In this document: one piece after another, positions 8,461 through 17,415 of the stretch
Layout: each line of letters begins with the position of its first letter
How positions within the stretch are numbered: the first letter of the stretch is position 1
Assembly (NCBI GenBank): GCA_020630615.1
Contig: JAHDBA010000022.1
Coordinates: forward strand, 1-44,474
Reading direction: 5' to 3'
DNA: 44,474 nucleotides
From: Myxococcota bacterium
Lineage (GTDB): Bacteria > Myxococcota > UBA727 > JAHDBA01
Program-made: the position numbers and the translations under genes
The notes under the pieces: generated by a model
Told to the model about the DNA's origin: nothing
The model's input: the letters and a program-made list of their open reading frames with translations, nothing else
Databases searched by the model: none

Positions 8461-11460
8461 ATGAAAAATCTTCAGATCGGTAAATGTATTGTGGTTAGTA
8501 TAATGTTGACGGGCTTGGTAGGGTCTGGTGCTTGTTCGAAGGATTCGACTCCCGAAGAAATCATCGATGGGAATGTATGCGAGGCGTCAATCGATTGCGG
8601 CTCAGATGACTTTGTGTGTGTGGGTGGGACATGTGTCCCCGGGCAATGCACATTTTCTGCCGTGGATGCGCGCGAGGCTGGAACGACAGACCCGGATGTC
8701 TTAAAGTTTGGGTGCGGGGCTTGTGAAATTTGCTCGCTACAAAACACGTGTGTGGCCGACCCGAGTGTCCCTTTGGGGCCTGTGGGGGAAGTTGATGAGA
8801 GCGGCAATCCCCTTATCTTGGGACCCGAGTGCTTAGAAGATGGTGAGTGTGGGACGGGCGAGGTATGCTCTCGTGGTACATGCTACAATGCAGCAAGTCG
8901 TGATGAATGTACGGCGAGTCACCAATGTCGCGGTGGTGAGCGATGCGACGTTCAAAAGAATATTTGTGTTGATGACGTCGGCGGTTGCAAGTTCTGCGAG
9001 TGTTATCCTGAACTGTGTTGCGATGAGACAGAACGCTGCGACACCACGGTCGTGGAAATCGGTCGATGTGTTTCGAATCAGGTCCAAGACGAGTGCATGA
9101 GTGACTCGGACTGTTTTGAGAACGAGCTCACTCGAGGCAGACCTTTTTGCAGTGAGTTGAACCGTTGTATTCAGTGTCGCGAGAGCGCCGATTGTGGCCC
9201 GGGTCTTTTCTGCAATGAGGATGGCCGATGCATCTCAGAGGAGAGCTTTTGCTTAAGCGATGACGATTGTTCAAATGACACGCTCTGTTTGGTGGCTGAG
9301 CAAACGTGTGTTCGGCCGGAATGCGAAGACGACCGTGACTGTGAAGACCGACGTGAAAGCTGTGATATCAGCACGTATACGTGTATTCTTGGTGCTCCAG
9401 ACTGCTCGGATGATGACTCAAATGAGCCAGACAACACTCTCGAAGAAGCACAAAGCGTTGAACCAGGTCGAGAAATTGTCGGAACAATTTGCCGTGAAGA
9501 CACAGATATAATGGTTTTTGATGGGTTACCTGGACATCGCTATGATATTGTTGTTCGCTTTGACTCTTTTGATTTCTTTTCATCAGCTGACCCTTTGACT
9601 GTGTCTCTTCAGGGAAACACCGGGGAGCAGCTAGCATTTAATAACGACCCAGACTTTGACGGACAAGTTCGTATCAACGCTGTGACACCGCAGGATTTCA
9701 GCGGGAGTCTTTACCTTTTGATCGCTGGAACGGGTGTGACCCAAGATACGTGGAACTACGAGCTGATTATTAATGAGAGTCTCGCAGGAACAACAACAAC
9801 TTGCGATGATGAAGTCTCCCTTGGGGTTGAGCCCAATGATACACTTGCAGACGCATATGCATTAGAACTTGGCACACACGACCTTGTTCGTTGTGGGGAG
9901 AGTGACGAAGACTATTATATCGTCAATGTCAGCAGTCGGAAACAGGTTGACTTTGTCCTGACCAATGGTGCGACTTCTGGGTGGTCTTCGATTTCAATGG
10001 AGATCTTTGATGCTGCAGATCCAACGGTACTTCTAGGAACGCAAAGTTCCTTCTCGAACGATTCGATCGTGAGAGGTGCTGAGGGTGTAGAGAATTACAT
10101 CTTAAGAGTTTACAATGACGATTTTTCGCCCGATGAGAACCAGGGCTATACCATCTCGATTCGTGAAACCCTTCTTCCTGAGGAATGTGCGAACGATGCA
10201 CTTGAGCCAAATGGTGTAGCAGATCTTGCTTCACCCATGGTCGGGAACACCGTTAGTGGACAACGCTGTGGACCTTCAGATGTTGATATGATTGCCTTTG
10301 ATGTTCCCGCATCAAGTCTTGGCATTATTGAACTCTCTTTTGATTCAGCCTTCGGTGATTTACAGGGAGCAATCTTTGATGCAACCAACAACGTTGTTGC
10401 CACCGTAAGCGGGTCAGGTGGGAACGACGATCTGCTTGTCTTTGAAACTCCGGTGGTCGGGAGCCTCGTAACGTATTATTTAGGGGTTTTTGGAGACCCC
10501 GATGCTTTCTCTACAGCATCCGTGCAAAGTTACGATGTAACCCTCACACTCTCCGATGCTGCAGCATGTTCGGTGTCTGAACCCTTTCTTAACAACACCC
10601 TTGAAAATGGAATTTGCTTTGATGTAAGCGCAACCACGATGACTTGTGACGCACAAAGTTGGCCAGCTGGATACATGACGCCAACGTTGGCAACATGTGA
10701 ATCCGCAACAACTTTTACGCCGGGTTGTGGAAATATATGTGGTGCAAACGACAGTGATTGGCACCGTTTTGGCCCGGTCGATGGTGAGCGCCCAATGACG
10801 GCGACGCTTACGTATAACCCATCGCTTATTGCTTCTGGATCCCTTGGGTTGCGTTTTGGTCGTAGTGATTTGGACGGGTCGAATACTCAAAGCTTTTTGC
10901 TTGGGGACAACAACCCTGCAAACAATGGGAATGTCACCGTGACAATGGTCTCAGGGATAGTCGGGAACCCTAAAGAGTACGGTGTGCGCGTTGAACCTCA
11001 AGGTGAGGGTCCCTTCTTGAATGTGCCGTACAGCTTGGAGTTGAGTGTCGGGGCTCCGTGTTTAGAAGACAGCTTCGAGCCCAACAATACTGATTCTACC
11101 GCGACACTGCTGCGGCAAGGCGGAGCACTGAGTGCGCCATTTACAGACAGCGTGAACGGCACCCTATGTACTGCGGATAAAGATTTCTTTAGCTGGGTGT
11201 TGCTGGCAGGAGAAAGTGTCACTGTGACCTACTTGGGACCTAGCGGATATGGGCTTGAGCTCAAGCCTGCGTCCGCAGCTCCCGTGAGTGCCACTGAGCT
11301 GGCTGGGACATGTCCACTCGGTACAGTAGCGGCTGGACAAACGTGCCAGGCATTAACGTATACCAGCAGTGCAGTTGCTGGGGTAAACCTTGAACTTAGT
11401 GCCATCGGCTCTGGGGCTGCGATTGGTGCATACACGATGCGGATTGATATAAGTAACTAG
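8461..11460 (+). CDS. Cys-rich lipoprotein with PPC-like beta-sandwich repeats
   Basis: A 999-residue exported protein. The signal peptide (hydrophobic residues 10-24) ends in SGAC with Cys25, a slightly unusual lipobox. Residues 30-310 form a Cys-rich region of short knots of the form C..D.DC....C....C, of the kind found in many Myxococcota surface proteins. It is followed by four or five repeated modules that begin with EPN(D/N)T....A and contain C...D.D(Y/F) about 30 residues later. That is the hallmark of pre-peptidase C-terminal (PPC) domains. No protease or other catalytic domain is visible, so it is probably a surface binding or structural lipoprotein. The start was moved to the ATG preceded by GAGG; the ATG 15 bases upstream lacks a site. 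The gene ends just before a strong intrinsic terminator. Confidence 0.87.
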   Translation: MKNLQIGKCIVVSIMLTGLVGSGACSKDSTPEEIIDGNVCEASIDCGSDDFVCVGGTCVPGQCTFSAVDAREAGTTDPDVLKFGCGACEICSLQNTCVADPSVPLGPVGEVDESGNPLILGPECLEDGECGTGEVCSRGTCYNAASRDECTASHQCRGGERCDVQKNICVDDVGGCKFCECYPELCCDETERCDTTVVEIGRCVSNQVQDECMSDSDCFENELTRGRPFCSELNRCIQCRESADCGPGLFCNEDGRCISEESFCLSDDDCSNDTLCLVAEQTCVRPECEDDRDCEDRRESCDISTYTCILGAPDCSDDDSNEPDNTLEEAQSVEPGREIVGTICREDTDIMVFDGLPGHRYDIVVRFDSFDFFSSADPLTVSLQGNTGEQLAFNNDPDFDGQVRINAVTPQDFSGSLYLLIAGTGVTQDTWNYELIINESLAGTTTTCDDEVSLGVEPNDTLADAYALELGTHDLVRCGESDEDYYIVNVSSRKQVDFVLTNGATSGWSSISMEIFDAADPTVLLGTQSSFSNDSIVRGAEGVENYILRVYNDDFSPDENQGYTISIRETLLPEECANDALEPNGVADLASPMVGNTVSGQRCGPSDVDMIAFDVPASSLGIIELSFDSAFGDLQGAIFDATNNVVATVSGSGGNDDLLVFETPVVGSLVTYYLGVFGDPDAFSTASVQSYDVTLTLSDAAACSVSEPFLNNTLENGICFDVSATTMTCDAQSWPAGYMTPTLATCESATTFTPGCGNICGANDSDWHRFGPVDGERPMTATLTYNPSLIASGSLGLRFGRSDLDGSNTQSFLLGDNNPANNGNVTVTMVSGIVGNPKEYGVRVEPQGEGPFLNVPYSLELSVGAPCLEDSFEPNNTDSTATLLRQGGALSAPFTDSVNGTLCTADKDFFSWVLLAGESVTVTYLGPSGYGLELKPASAAPVSATELAGTCPLGTVAAGQTCQALTYTSSAVAGVNLELSAIGSGAAIGAYTMRIDISN

Positions 11461-11493
11461 GGATATCTCCTCTCTGTAATAATGAGGTGTTTT

Positions 11494-11520
11494 AGGTGGG
11501 CTTTGCCTGCCTATTTTTTT
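11494..11520 (+). terminator. Intrinsic terminator after the Cys-rich lipoprotein gene
   Basis: An 8-bp stem (AGGTGGGC / GCCTGCCT, with two wobble pairs) and a TTT loop are followed by A and seven T residues. It starts 34 bases after the stop codon and closes the two-lipoprotein unit. Confidence 0.8.
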
Positions 11521-11549
11521 GCATAAAATCATCGACGTACACGACACGA

Positions 11550-11562
11550 GAGTTGCAAACTC
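11550..11562. promoter_or_regulatory. Small dyad upstream of the AbrB-like gene
   Basis: An inverted repeat GAGTT-GCA-AACTC lies about 75 bases before the regulator's start codon. It could be an operator for autoregulation, but such short dyads arise by chance. Confidence 0.25.
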
Positions 11563-11606
11563 TAAAATGTTACATCCTGAAAGTATATTGACGAACAGGA
11601 GTTGTT

Positions 11607-11663
11607 ATGGAAACAAATGTAACAATTTGGAGGACATATGAGAAAACAAAATCTGTCATTTAA
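11607..11663 (+). CDS. Possible 18-residue leader peptide overlapping the regulator gene
   Basis: A short reading frame, METNVTIWRTYEKTKSVI, begins with ATG preceded at five bases by AGGAG. It runs through the ribosome site and start codon of the next gene in a different frame. Ribosomes on it would cover the downstream start, so it could couple or modulate translation of the regulator. Only the good ribosome site and the overlap support it. Chance is a real alternative. Confidence 0.3.
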   Translation: METNVTIWRTYEKTKSVI

Positions 11664-12003
11664 GGACATACAAATATCATACCTTACCGGTGGGGTGTCT
11701 CAGGTTGAATCCGTATTCAATTCCGGGAAAACGTCGAAGCAGACGGTTCGCAAAGCTTTGAAAGAACTCTCCACTTCTGGGCAAGATGTCAAGGCTCTTG
11801 AAGCTTGGGTACTCGAGCGTTTTGGCTCAAATGGTCGAGGCCGAAATGCTCCATTGAAAGGGGAAACCCGGCTTTATAAAGCTCAACAGGTTCAAACCGG
11901 TGGGCCTTTTCTCCGACTTCCCTTAGAAGTTTTAGGAGTGAAGAAAGGGGAGCAGCTGAAGGTCCACTTTGGTGGCGAGAAGATTAGTGTCGAGAAAGTA
12001 TAA
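11638..12003 (+). CDS. Small putative DNA-binding regulator with AbrB-like C-terminus
   Basis: A 121-residue basic protein with no signal or membrane segment. The ATG has an excellent ribosome site (GGAGG, five bases upstream), so the start is firm. The last 35 residues (FLRLPLEVLGVKKGEQL, then HFGGEKISVEKV) have the strand pattern and the LGVKKGE turn of SpoVT/AbrB swapped-hairpin DNA-binding domains. The first 65 residues are helical and Lys-rich, with SKQTVRKALKELSTSG resembling a helix-turn-helix segment. It is probably a transcriptional regulator, but the target is unknown and the family call is tentative. It is followed by a perfect-stem terminator, so it is likely transcribed alone. 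Confidence 0.75.
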   Translation: MRKQNLSFKDIQISYLTGGVSQVESVFNSGKTSKQTVRKALKELSTSGQDVKALEAWVLERFGSNGRGRNAPLKGETRLYKAQQVQTGGPFLRLPLEVLGVKKGEQLKVHFGGEKISVEKV

Positions 12004-12050
12004 CATCTTGACAACCCAAGTGGTTTCATCGGTGAGCCCGATGCAATTCG

Positions 12051-12084
12051 AAGCGACGCAGACGATAATGCGTCGCTTTTTCTT
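12051..12084 (+). terminator. Intrinsic terminator after the small regulator gene
   Basis: A perfect 10-bp stem (AAGCGACGCA / TGCGTCGCTT) has an 8-base loop and is followed by a T-rich run interrupted by C. It lies 47 bases after the regulator stop codon and 37 bases before the receiver-EAL gene, which therefore probably has its own promoter or depends on read-through. Confidence 0.85.
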
Positions 12085-12120
12085 CTTTCGATTGTTGAAG
12101 AACTGGAATAAAGTCTGAAA

Positions 12121-13323
12121 ATGTCCCGCCAACACGTCACGCCTGGAATGATTCGTGTACTCGTCCTCGATGATGAGCAAGCGGTGCTGGATGTGCTTTC
12201 GGACTATTTGTGTGCTGAGCATATTGAGCTCTATCTTGTGCGTGAAATTGAAGGTGCCGAAGCACTCTTGAACGCAATGTTCTTTGACGTTGTCGTTTCT
12301 GATTTGCGCGTTTCAGAGTTAGGTGGTTTGGAGGGAATGCGCCTGATTCGCTATGTGGCGACGCATTACCCGAATATTACTGTCTTGGCGATGAGCGGAT
12401 ACGTAACTTCTGAAGTTATTGAGATGGGCCAGAAGGCAGGCGCCCAAGCGATACTCGAAAAGCCCTTGGATCTCCGAAAACTTCGAGCTCACATCGAAAA
12501 TGTAAAGAATGATTCTGAGGGAGTTAAGCTTAAGGCCTCGCAACAAGGCTTTCGAACTTTCACGTTAGAACCTTTTGATGAATTTCTAGAAAAACGAGAG
12601 ATTCGTACTGTTGTCCAGCCAATTGTCGATTTGCAACATGATGGATCCTTGCATAATGTCTTTGCTTGTGAGTGTTTGGCTCGCGGTCCCCAAAACTCTC
12701 CGCTGGCCAATCCTGAGATTTTGTTCGCCTACGCAAGTCGCAAGCAACGTCTCTTTGAGACCGACCTCGTGTGTATTGATAGTTCTTTGCAGTCGGCGCA
12801 AGGCTTAAACCGGGGGCTAAAAACCTTTGTTAATCTTGAACCAAGGTCGATGACCCATAAGGATTTTGTTCCAATTGTGGTGGATCTTGTAGAAAGTTTT
12901 GCGCTCGAAAAAGAGCAGGTCGTGTGGGAGATCACAGAGCAAGAGACGATCCTTAATTTACCAGCATTCGACAAGAGTTTAGAGTTGTTGCGTAAAGAGG
13001 GTTTTCAGATCGCTTTAGATGACTTTGGGCAAGGCTTCTCGAACCTCCATTTACTCAAGTCTTTGATGCCTGACTATTTAAAGATATCGGGGCTCTTTTC
13101 TCTCGATATTGCGAGCGATAAAGTGAGTCAGGCAATTATGCAGAGCAGTGCCGAAATGGCTGAGCGCCTTCGCATCCCCACAATCGCAGAAGGTGTTGAG
13201 ACACAAGCCGACATGATGATGCTCAGGTCTTTGGGTGTAACCTACGCACAGGGATACTATTTCGCGCGACCTGCGCCAGTTCGAGATTTTATACGCTCAA
13301 AGAAATTTGTTGGAATTATCTGA
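12121..13323 (+). CDS. Response regulator with EAL c-di-GMP phosphodiesterase domain
   Basis: A 400-residue cytoplasmic two-domain signalling protein. Residues 10-130 are a CheY-like receiver: acidic pair in VLVLDDEQ, phospho-acceptor Asp in VVVSDLR, conserved Ser in AMSGY and Lys in LEKPLD all present. Residues about 155-400 form an EAL domain that hydrolyses c-di-GMP to pGpG. The signature reads ECLARG instead of EALLR, but the Glu is kept. Other metal and catalytic positions are visible: Asn in FVNLEP, Glu in WEITE, Asp-Asp in LDDFGQG, Lys in DYLKISG, Glu in IAEGVE and Gln in YAQGYYF. It is therefore predicted to be active. Phosphorylation by an unlinked histidine kinase probably controls it. 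The ATG chosen has only a weak ribosome site; an ATG nine codons later is an alternative. With pilus genes nearby, a role in surface motility is plausible. Confidence 0.93.
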   Translation: MSRQHVTPGMIRVLVLDDEQAVLDVLSDYLCAEHIELYLVREIEGAEALLNAMFFDVVVSDLRVSELGGLEGMRLIRYVATHYPNITVLAMSGYVTSEVIEMGQKAGAQAILEKPLDLRKLRAHIENVKNDSEGVKLKASQQGFRTFTLEPFDEFLEKREIRTVVQPIVDLQHDGSLHNVFACECLARGPQNSPLANPEILFAYASRKQRLFETDLVCIDSSLQSAQGLNRGLKTFVNLEPRSMTHKDFVPIVVDLVESFALEKEQVVWEITEQETILNLPAFDKSLELLRKEGFQIALDDFGQGFSNLHLLKSLMPDYLKISGLFSLDIASDKVSQAIMQSSAEMAERLRIPTIAEGVETQADMMMLRSLGVTYAQGYYFARPAPVRDFIRSKKFVGII

Positions 13324-13413
13324 AATCTTTGCTTTTCCTTTGAAGCCTGCAGCGCTAAGGAGTTAGAGTGAGTGAACGTGTTGTGGATACCTGTGTATTC
13401 GGAGGCTCAATTT

Positions 13414-13932
13414 ATGCGACTTTATAGAAAAGTAATACCAAAGATTTCTCGTGAAATCGTCCGTACTCTTGCGAAGCAGGAGTCTATCGAGCTTGAAGAC
13501 AACCGTATGGACGAAGCAGAGTTGGACCTCGCAGCCGTTATGGTTGAGTACATGAATGATGAAGAGCGTATTGTGTCTGAGACAAAAGAGACCATGGCGC
13601 GAAGAGGTTTTTCTCCTGATCGTTTCTCTCAAGTGAAAAAGAGCTTGGCTGAAGCGCGGGGCTTTCGTATGGGCGACGACGGTATCGCTTATGTGATTGA
13701 ACAACTGTTGGAGTGCTTGTTCAACTCAAGAAACGTCGCTGAGATTTACGCGGAAGACAATGACCTTCGGGTCATTATGAAAGAGTCGATTGCCAAGTTT
13801 ATTGCAGTTGATGAAGAGATTGAACGGGAAGCGCGGTCCCGTCTGAAAAACCTAAGAGAAGGCACCCCTGAGTGGGAGATCGAGTATCCGCGAATGTTGG
13901 CTCAGTTGAAACGTCAAAAAGGGCTCGTCTGA
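13414..13932 (+). CDS. Duplicated DUF507 family protein
   Basis: A 172-residue cytoplasmic protein with two head-to-tail copies of the DUF507 domain. The first copy begins with the typical MRLYRKVIPKISREIV and the second at about residue 85 (DDGIAYVIEQLLECL). The second copy ends in the usual E..ARSRLKNLREGTPEWE motif. The start was set at the ATG with GGAGG eight bases upstream, rather than the GTG 42 bases earlier, because MRL is the normal beginning of this family. The function of DUF507 is not known. Highly charged helices and a location before an intrinsic terminator are all that can be added. Single-domain members are about 90 residues long, so this one is a tandem duplication. Confidence 0.88.
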   Translation: MRLYRKVIPKISREIVRTLAKQESIELEDNRMDEAELDLAAVMVEYMNDEERIVSETKETMARRGFSPDRFSQVKKSLAEARGFRMGDDGIAYVIEQLLECLFNSRNVAEIYAEDNDLRVIMKESIAKFIAVDEEIEREARSRLKNLREGTPEWEIEYPRMLAQLKRQKGLV

Positions 13933-13959
13933 ATCGTCAGATGAATTAAAGCAATGATT

Positions 13960-13984
13960 GGGACCTTTTTAAGGTCCCTTTTTT
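13960..13984 (+). terminator. Intrinsic terminator after the DUF507 gene
   Basis: A perfect 8-bp stem (GGGACCTT / AAGGTCCC) with a TTT loop is followed by six T residues, 27 bases after the stop codon. It separates the gene from the oncoming minus-strand unit that stops at 14109. Confidence 0.9.
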
Positions 13985-14108
13985 GTGATTGATGCTAAGG
14001 ATTGTCCCTTTTGCGAGAGGCCAATACACCGGGAGTATGACTCAAGATGGGCATCAGATTTCGTGACCCTAGTAGTCAGGGTTATGACACTAAGGATATC
14101 GCTTTATT

Positions 14109-15851
14109 CTAGATCGTCTGTGGGCCAATTACAAAGTCGAGATTGGTCTCTGTTTCGTTCATCTCAATCAATGCTCCTGCTGCAGTGCTAATGAACATTC
14201 TCCGTACAATAGAGCGCTCTGTGCCTTCACGCGGCAATAAAAAGATCTCGCCACCGACAATTGCGGTTGGGAAAGTGGCACGCCGACCAAAGCGATTTGA
14301 GTTTTGTTGCGTTGGTTGAGTTGATAGCGATATGGAAAGCGGAATCAAGTCATTTTTGAGGGGCATGATTATTTGATCGCCATCGTTCATCGGCCCACTG
14401 GGGCCCGTGTCAATTCGAACCCTTAAACCGTAGGTTTCGTACTCGCCAACACCATTTTGCAGTACGACCTGAGAAACCCAATCCCCGGTTTCGTCGTAGA
14501 CTTCAAGAGCCCCGCCACTGCTCAAAACTGCATTGTCATGCCATTCAAATACAACGAAGCGACTCTCTTGCGAGGTTATAATATGACTCGGGCTGCCATA
14601 GTTGTCGATAGCGATCCAGCTTACTTCAGGAGGCGTGGTGTTGGCCCCTGAGGAAGGAAACCATTTTGCTGCATCGCTTCGATACTCATCAAGAGGGCCA
14701 GCTACAGCAGACTCTGTATCAAAGGGCTTCAACATGGTGGCATTTTCGCCATAGAGTTCAGGACGCTCTGCATCAAACATAAAATAATACAAGCGACCGT
14801 CTGCGCTCATTGCACTTCCCCATGCGGTGGTTGGCTCCCCCGCCAGGACTCGAGTACCCTCGTCGCCCGTTAAATTGATTGGAGGACAGCACACCCGTGC
14901 GTCTAAATTGGTGCCTTGCCTTTGATCAGGGACATAAAGTTCGACAATGGAGTCAGGAAAGGTAATAGACCCAAGAGCTTGGAAAAACGTTCGAGGCGTG
15001 TCGTTTGAACCCAAGGCATAAGCGTGAACACGCCCCTGCACTGCCTCGGTGAGGACTAAAACCTCCTCAAGGCCACGTCCAGCGTCAACAAAACCGCCTG
15101 CAAAGCTTTGGGCAGGATTGGGAATGTTCAGTTCGCGTACTGCAAAAGATTGAAGATCGAGAACATGGACTTTGGCTTGTGCTTGATCGGCGATAAAAAT
15201 AAAATCGAGGCTTTGTGTACGATGCATTTCACCTGGGATGGCACTATTGCTCAACTCCACAATGCGCTCAGACTCGACACTGTCAGTGGTAGGGTTGTAG
15301 TCCCACATGTAGATTCTTGAAGTATCCGGCGCCGAACCCACCAAATAAATTACCTCACCAATCGTCTTCGACGACAAAAACTGCACCGATTCCGGAATAT
15401 CAATCGGTTCTCGGGCATGCGAAAATGCGCGCTCATTGGCCGATTCATCAACACTGCGCATGGCAAAGATTTGATGCCAGGCAGTATCCAGTGCAAAAAA
15501 ACGACGACTATCAATACTCGGCGTTGTGAGTTGATACGTTGATGGACCGACACCTATCGACAATGGGAAGTAGACGTTATCTGAAGAAAGAAAGCGTCGT
15601 GAGTACGAGTCGTAAATACGAAGTTGCTGGAAGTTGGGATTTGCAACAACCAAGTACGTGTGCGGGTCACCCTCTTGATCGGGTGGCGTTAAGAGGGCGA
15701 GGTCGCTCACCCGATCGTAATTGCCAAACGCTGGATCGGGGTCTTGCGTGTCGCAAAATGCGCCGGAGAAGATTAACGCAGCGAAGCAAAGCAAGAGCTT
15801 CAACGAATGTTTCTTCGAGATACGATTTGTGCCATGGAATACGTTTAACAT
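14109..15851 (-). CDS. Exported protein of unknown function, second of a tandem pair
   Basis: A 580-residue secreted or membrane-anchored protein. The N terminus has basic residues, a hydrophobic core (LKLLLCFAALIFSGAF) and a Cys at 33. It resembles a lipoprotein signal, but Phe at the -1 position is not a normal lipobox, so cleavage by signal peptidase I is also possible. The mature part is all beta-like, with repeated strands such as YLVVANPNFQQLRIYD, RRFFALDTAWHQIFAM and KVHVLDLQSFAVRELNI. That is the style of a beta-propeller reading out values and dates. No catalytic motif is seen. It starts two bases after the stop codon of the upstream gene (15854-17236), so the two are almost certainly co-transcribed and may form a complex. 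Confidence 0.82.
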   Translation of the reverse strand: MLNVFHGTNRISKKHSLKLLLCFAALIFSGAFCDTQDPDPAFGNYDRVSDLALLTPPDQEGDPHTYLVVANPNFQQLRIYDSYSRRFLSSDNVYFPLSIGVGPSTYQLTTPSIDSRRFFALDTAWHQIFAMRSVDESANERAFSHAREPIDIPESVQFLSSKTIGEVIYLVGSAPDTSRIYMWDYNPTTDSVESERIVELSNSAIPGEMHRTQSLDFIFIADQAQAKVHVLDLQSFAVRELNIPNPAQSFAGGFVDAGRGLEEVLVLTEAVQGRVHAYALGSNDTPRTFFQALGSITFPDSIVELYVPDQRQGTNLDARVCCPPINLTGDEGTRVLAGEPTTAWGSAMSADGRLYYFMFDAERPELYGENATMLKPFDTESAVAGPLDEYRSDAAKWFPSSGANTTPPEVSWIAIDNYGSPSHIITSQESRFVVFEWHDNAVLSSGGALEVYDETGDWVSQVVLQNGVGEYETYGLRVRIDTGPSGPMNDGDQIIMPLKNDLIPLSISLSTQPTQQNSNRFGRRATFPTAIVGGEIFLLPREGTERSIVRRMFISTAAGALIEMNETETNLDFVIGPQTI

Positions 15852-15853
15852 TG

Positions 15854-17236
15854 TTAGCGTCCGTCTTCAGGTGCAATGGAGGCTTCACCGATACGCCCGA
15901 TAGGATTCAACTTGAGCTCAGCTCCATTATCGACAAGCTTGAAAAAGCCCAAAGAATTATCAAGGTAAAAGGGAATCAGTAACCCTTGAGTTGTATCGTC
16001 AATATCAAAACTCTGCATACCAACAGGACCTCTGCCTAAATTTCGAAAGGTTTCAGATACAACAAGTGTGAGAGGATTGTAGGTCATAACAGTGTTGTCT
16101 GCAAAGCAGGTGATGACACCCAGTTTTTTACTGTTGAATCCCAAGACAAGGTTTGAGTTGGGGTCATCACAAACCACACTGTGGTTACGATATTTAAAAA
16201 GGGTCGTAGCACGAGAAGCATTCAGATTCTGAATCTCAACATCAAGTTGGACTAAAAGATCGGGTTGGCCTGCCCCGATAGCTCTCTCGGCGTTACGACC
16301 TACAAAAGTTAGAGTGGTTGCATTCACCTGCGCTAGAGAGCGCCCGGAAACGAGGGGGATTTGGTCGTCCAATCGCTGAAATTGAATGCGATTGGTTGTT
16401 AGGCCCTCAAACAGTGCTGCCTCTGGCAACCAAAAAAGGGCGAGTCCTGCAGAGACACCTGTTGCTGCGTTGCCGATCTCTGAAAGCCCTACAATGAATG
16501 GAGTCCCTTCCGCGTTTTCCATACGCAAAAGCGAGTGGCAATTAATCAATGGGCTCGGGAGTGGAACTCTCGACACGGTTGTCACCGACTCTGAACCCAC
16601 CTTGAAGAGAGTGATTTCGGAGAAACTCTGGTACGCAAGAATGCCCAGCGTATCTCCACCATCAGGGTCTGTGGTCGTATAAAGATCAATCGGGTCATTG
16701 CCGGGAAAGTCCATTGATGGCTTTGCATCGCAAGCGAAAAGACCATTTTCGTCCTCATGCAGCTGGCACAGAGGAAATTCTTCCCCCAAAGCTCCGAGCT
16801 TGACCAGTTCGTTGCTCCATTTGCTTTGGGTAAAGTAAATGTCGCCGTCAACAACTTTCACATTGTCCGCCAACGATGGAATATGCGTTACGAATTCATA
16901 AGGTGTCGCAAGAAGACTCGCATCGCTCCAAGTTGAAGTGCCGTTGTTGTCCAGATTGCGTAGAGCACTCAATGCGACCTTTTGAATGTGTCCACTGGAG
17001 TATTGTCCATCTGCATTGGTCGAAAAAATATATGCGGCGTCATGGTCCTCCGCGATTAGGATTCTTTCCGGAGAAAGAAGTCGATCGTGCGGAGCTGTGT
17101 CATCAATTGTGGAGCAAACAGAAAAGACGAAAAGAGCTATCAATCCACAAAGAGCTCTAAAGCCTTGCGGGTGTTGGAGCACAAAGGGGCCTTTCGCTGG
17201 CCAGGATAGGATATACTTTTTGATCAAAGGGCGCAT
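15854..17236 (-). CDS. Exported beta-propeller-like protein, first of a tandem pair
   Basis: A 460-residue protein with a long N terminus and a hydrophobic segment (residues about 29-42, ALCGLIALFVFSVC) ending in a Cys that could be lipidated, although FSVC is a poor lipobox. The rest is beta-rich with repeated blade-like motifs such as ERILIAEDHDAAYIFS, VKVVDGDIYFTQSKW and NPLTLVVSETFRNLG. These resemble the 14109-15851 protein in style. It contains no recognisable enzyme motif. It is the promoter-proximal gene of the pair. It lies back to back with the pseudokinase fusion gene, so a divergent promoter region is expected between 17237 and 17415. The start may be later than the ATG used, because the first 25 residues are atypical before a signal peptide. 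Confidence 0.8.
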   Translation of the reverse strand: MRPLIKKYILSWPAKGPFVLQHPQGFRALCGLIALFVFSVCSTIDDTAPHDRLLSPERILIAEDHDAAYIFSTNADGQYSSGHIQKVALSALRNLDNNGTSTWSDASLLATPYEFVTHIPSLADNVKVVDGDIYFTQSKWSNELVKLGALGEEFPLCQLHEDENGLFACDAKPSMDFPGNDPIDLYTTTDPDGGDTLGILAYQSFSEITLFKVGSESVTTVSRVPLPSPLINCHSLLRMENAEGTPFIVGLSEIGNAATGVSAGLALFWLPEAALFEGLTTNRIQFQRLDDQIPLVSGRSLAQVNATTLTFVGRNAERAIGAGQPDLLVQLDVEIQNLNASRATTLFKYRNHSVVCDDPNSNLVLGFNSKKLGVITCFADNTVMTYNPLTLVVSETFRNLGRGPVGMQSFDIDDTTQGLLIPFYLDNSLGFFKLVDNGAELKLNPIGRIGEASIAPEDGR

Positions 17237-17415
17237 GTTTGTGTTTTAGCCGACTCGATAGGCAAATCCAGGCCAAAATTCGTCTGCGCTTATGTCTGAC
17301 ATTTGTTTGCTGTGCAGTCATAGTTGTATTTGAGGTGCCTCCGACCGGAATTGTGGAGCGAAAAACACCCGGCTCTGAAGTTGTATCTTCTCAAGACTTT
17401 TGTGTATATTTGAGC

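Noticed and set aside
17239..17415. N-terminal extension of the pseudokinase fusion from TTG 17239
   Set aside because: Cys-rich, not protein-like, and would start two bases from the divergent gene's start codon, leaving no promoter room; kept only as an alternative start.
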